Positions 62,672 to 64,000 of a stretch of DNA of 64,000 bases are shown here, in pieces (within the stretch, counting starts at the first letter, position 1; each line of letters starts with the position of its first letter). The stretch lies in NCBI GenBank assembly GCA_965262745.1, contig OZ253558.1, positions 1,736,001 to 1,800,000 on the forward strand, in the 5' to 3' direction. Below the pieces are notes generated by a model. It was not told where the DNA came from. It saw only the letters and a program-made list of their open reading frames with translations, and did not search any database. The DNA is from JAJECS01 sp965262745 (GTDB taxonomy: Bacteria; Chloroflexota; UBA11872). The translations under genes and the position numbers were made by a program.

Positions 62672-63298
62672 ATGCGGCTGGGCATCATGGCCTCGGGCCG
62701 TGGGTCGAATGCGCGCGCGATCCTGGAAGCGGTGCGGGAAGGCCGGCTGCGCGCAGAAGTTCCCGTGATGGTGTGCAATCGCGCGGGCGCCAAGGTGCTC
62801 GACGTGGCTCGCGAGTTCGGTGTACCCGCCCACTTGATCGTCCGCCGCGACTTTCCAACGCGTACCGCCCAGCAGCGGCTGATGCTCGATGTCTTGCAGG
62901 AAGCGCAGGTCGACATCGTGGCACTCTCCGGATTCAGCACGATCTTTCGCCCGTTCTTCCTGGCAGCGTTCCCCGTCCGGATCCTCAACATCCATCCATC
63001 GCTGCTGCCGGCATTCGGCGGGACAATGGCGCCGCAGCCCCAAGCCGACGCTCTCGCCGCGGGAGTGAAGCTTTCGGGCTGTACCGTGCACCTGGTCACT
63101 GAGAACCTGGATAGCGGTCCGATCGTGGCGCAGGCGGCCGTGCACGTGCATCCCGATGACACGGTGGATACGCTCGCGGCGCGCATCCTGGAGCAGGAAC
63201 ACCGCATTTATCCCGAAGTGCTGCAGTGGTTCGCCGAGGGGCGGGTGCGAGTGGTGGACGGCATCGCGCGCGTTGACCCGCCGGTGACGACGGCATGA
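62672..63298 (+). CDS. purN: GAR transformylase PurN
   Basis: A 208-residue formyltransferase using 10-formyl-THF. MRLGIMASGRGSNARAILEA is the GAR phosphate loop; catalytic Asn/His are in RILNIHPSLLPAFGG, and the Asp in NLDSGPIVAQAAV. ATG 62672 is chosen because the sequence before it is antiparallel to the purM end and not conserved. ATGA overlap with purH. Confidence 0.95.
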   Translation: MRLGIMASGRGSNARAILEAVREGRLRAEVPVMVCNRAGAKVLDVAREFGVPAHLIVRRDFPTRTAQQRLMLDVLQEAQVDIVALSGFSTIFRPFFLAAFPVRILNIHPSLLPAFGGTMAPQPQADALAAGVKLSGCTVHLVTENLDSGPIVAQAAVHVHPDDTVDTLAARILEQEHRIYPEVLQWFAEGRVRVVDGIARVDPPVTTA

Positions 63299-64000
63299 GC
63301 GCTCCACGCGCGCTGTTGGCCGTATACGACAAGCGCGGCATCGAGCGGCTGGCTGCCGGCCTGGACGCTCTTGGCTGGGAGATCGTGGCCTCATCAGGCA
63401 CGGCGCAGGCGCTGCACGCCGGCGGCGTTCCGGCGCAGTCGATCGACGCGGTGACGGGCTGGCCCGAGATGCTTGACGGTCGCGTGAAGACGCTGCACCC
63501 GGCGATTCATGCCGGCCTGCTGGCGAGACGCGACGTCGCCAGCCACCGGGAGCAGCTTGCCGAGCACGGCTTGACAGCCATCGACCTCGTCGCCGTGAAC
63601 CTGTACCCATTCGCGGCGACGCTTGCGCGTACCGACGACCGCGAGGAGATCATCGAGAACATCGACATCGGCGGGCCGGCAATGATTCGCGCCGCCGCCA
63701 AGAACCACGACAGCGTTTGGACCGTCACCGATCCGGATGACTACGACCGCGTGCTGGCCGCCATCGAGGCCGGTGCGGGCGGCGCCGATCTGAGGCGCGA
63801 GCTGGCTGCCAAAGCCTTCGCGCACACGGCCTTCTACGACGCGCACGTAGCCGGGTTCTTCCAGGCGGAGGCGGGCGAGGACTTTCCCGACCAGTTCACG
63901 GTACCGCTGCGGAAAGTCCAAGACCTTCGCTACGGCGAGAATCCCCATCAGCGCGGCGCGTTCTACGCCGCGGGCGCTCCCGAGCTTGGACGCGGCGCCC
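63295..64000 (+). CDS. purH: bifunctional AICAR transformylase/IMP cyclohydrolase, 5' part
   Basis: Starts ATG 63295 overlapping the purN stop and runs off the window after 235 codons of an expected 510 or so. The visible part is the MGS-like IMP cyclohydrolase domain: LLAVYDKRGIERLAAGLDAL, IVASSGTAQALHAGGVP, GRVKTLHPAIHAGLLARRD, AVNLYPFAATL, NIDIGGPAMIRAAAKNH, and the start of the transformylase junction DLRYGENPHQRGAFY. It performs the last two steps to IMP. Confidence 0.96.
   Translation, partial: MSAPRALLAVYDKRGIERLAAGLDALGWEIVASSGTAQALHAGGVPAQSIDAVTGWPEMLDGRVKTLHPAIHAGLLARRDVASHREQLAEHGLTAIDLVAVNLYPFAATLARTDDREEIIENIDIGGPAMIRAAAKNHDSVWTVTDPDDYDRVLAAIEAGAGGADLRRELAAKAFAHTAFYDAHVAGFFQAEAGEDFPDQFTVPLRKVQDLRYGENPHQRGAFYAAGAPELGRGA

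Overview
This 64 kb window is GC-rich bacterial chromosomal DNA, most likely from a member of the Chloroflexota (SAR202/Dehalococcoidia- or Caldilineae-like). The placement is an inference. It rests on proline/threonine linkers (PTPTPRPTAAPPPP-type) in secreted proteins and lipoproteins, a DUF5069 protein, a peptide-binding lipoprotein-like SBP with an extra N-terminal domain, large GLUG/cadherin-like surface proteins, and a purine cluster built with purS/purQ/purL. No rRNA, tRNA or CRISPR array was recognised.

Accessory stretch, about 0-14 kb. It holds a membrane-anchored TIMP/NTR-like protein (42-677), a zinc-ribbon protein overlapping an unknown gene, a Phd/PIN toxin-antitoxin pair with a 20-bp palindromic operator, and a leftward three-gene run (stand-alone response regulator, response-regulator/PP2C phosphatase, VOC protein). 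It continues with an oligopeptide-binding protein, a FIST-domain protein, a nuclease-like/STAND-like NTPase that appears split by a frameshift (9384-12769, a possible defence gene), a small membrane protein, and a repeat-rich gap with three kinds of small palindrome.

Metabolic stretch, about 14-31 kb. DUF5069 protein, a beta-hydroxyacid dehydrogenase and a cupin are followed by a complete branched-chain amino-acid type ABC transporter (SBP, LivH, LivM, LivG, LivF; livG apparently starts with CTG). Next come an amidohydrolase/Rieske pair on the minus strand, an operon of pyruvate kinase, a LutB-LutA-like fusion and an HD phosphohydrolase, a fused DppB-DppC permease, a double GNAT protein, and a cyclase-family hydrolase.

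Surface-protein island, about 31.3-41.4 kb. Two tandem modules each encode a metzincin-type secreted metalloprotease and a GLUG-repeat lipoprotein. The modules are mosaic: parts are near-identical and parts are strongly diverged. The whole island is bracketed by a 72-bp direct repeat that is the 3' end of a NUDIX gene, so it looks inserted into, or duplicated around, that gene.

Core stretch, about 41.3-64 kb. NUDIX hydrolase, PHP-domain protein and Lon lead into a cell-elongation operon (mreB, mreC, mreD, mrdA/PBP2, rodA) that runs into thrB. The purine/GMP cluster follows: guaA, purD, purB, purC, purS, purQ, purL, purF, purM, purN and purH, the last cut by the window end. Most of these genes overlap their neighbours by 4-10 bp, which implies translational coupling. 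The cluster covers nearly all of IMP synthesis from PRPP except the AIR carboxylation step (purE/purK), which must be elsewhere.
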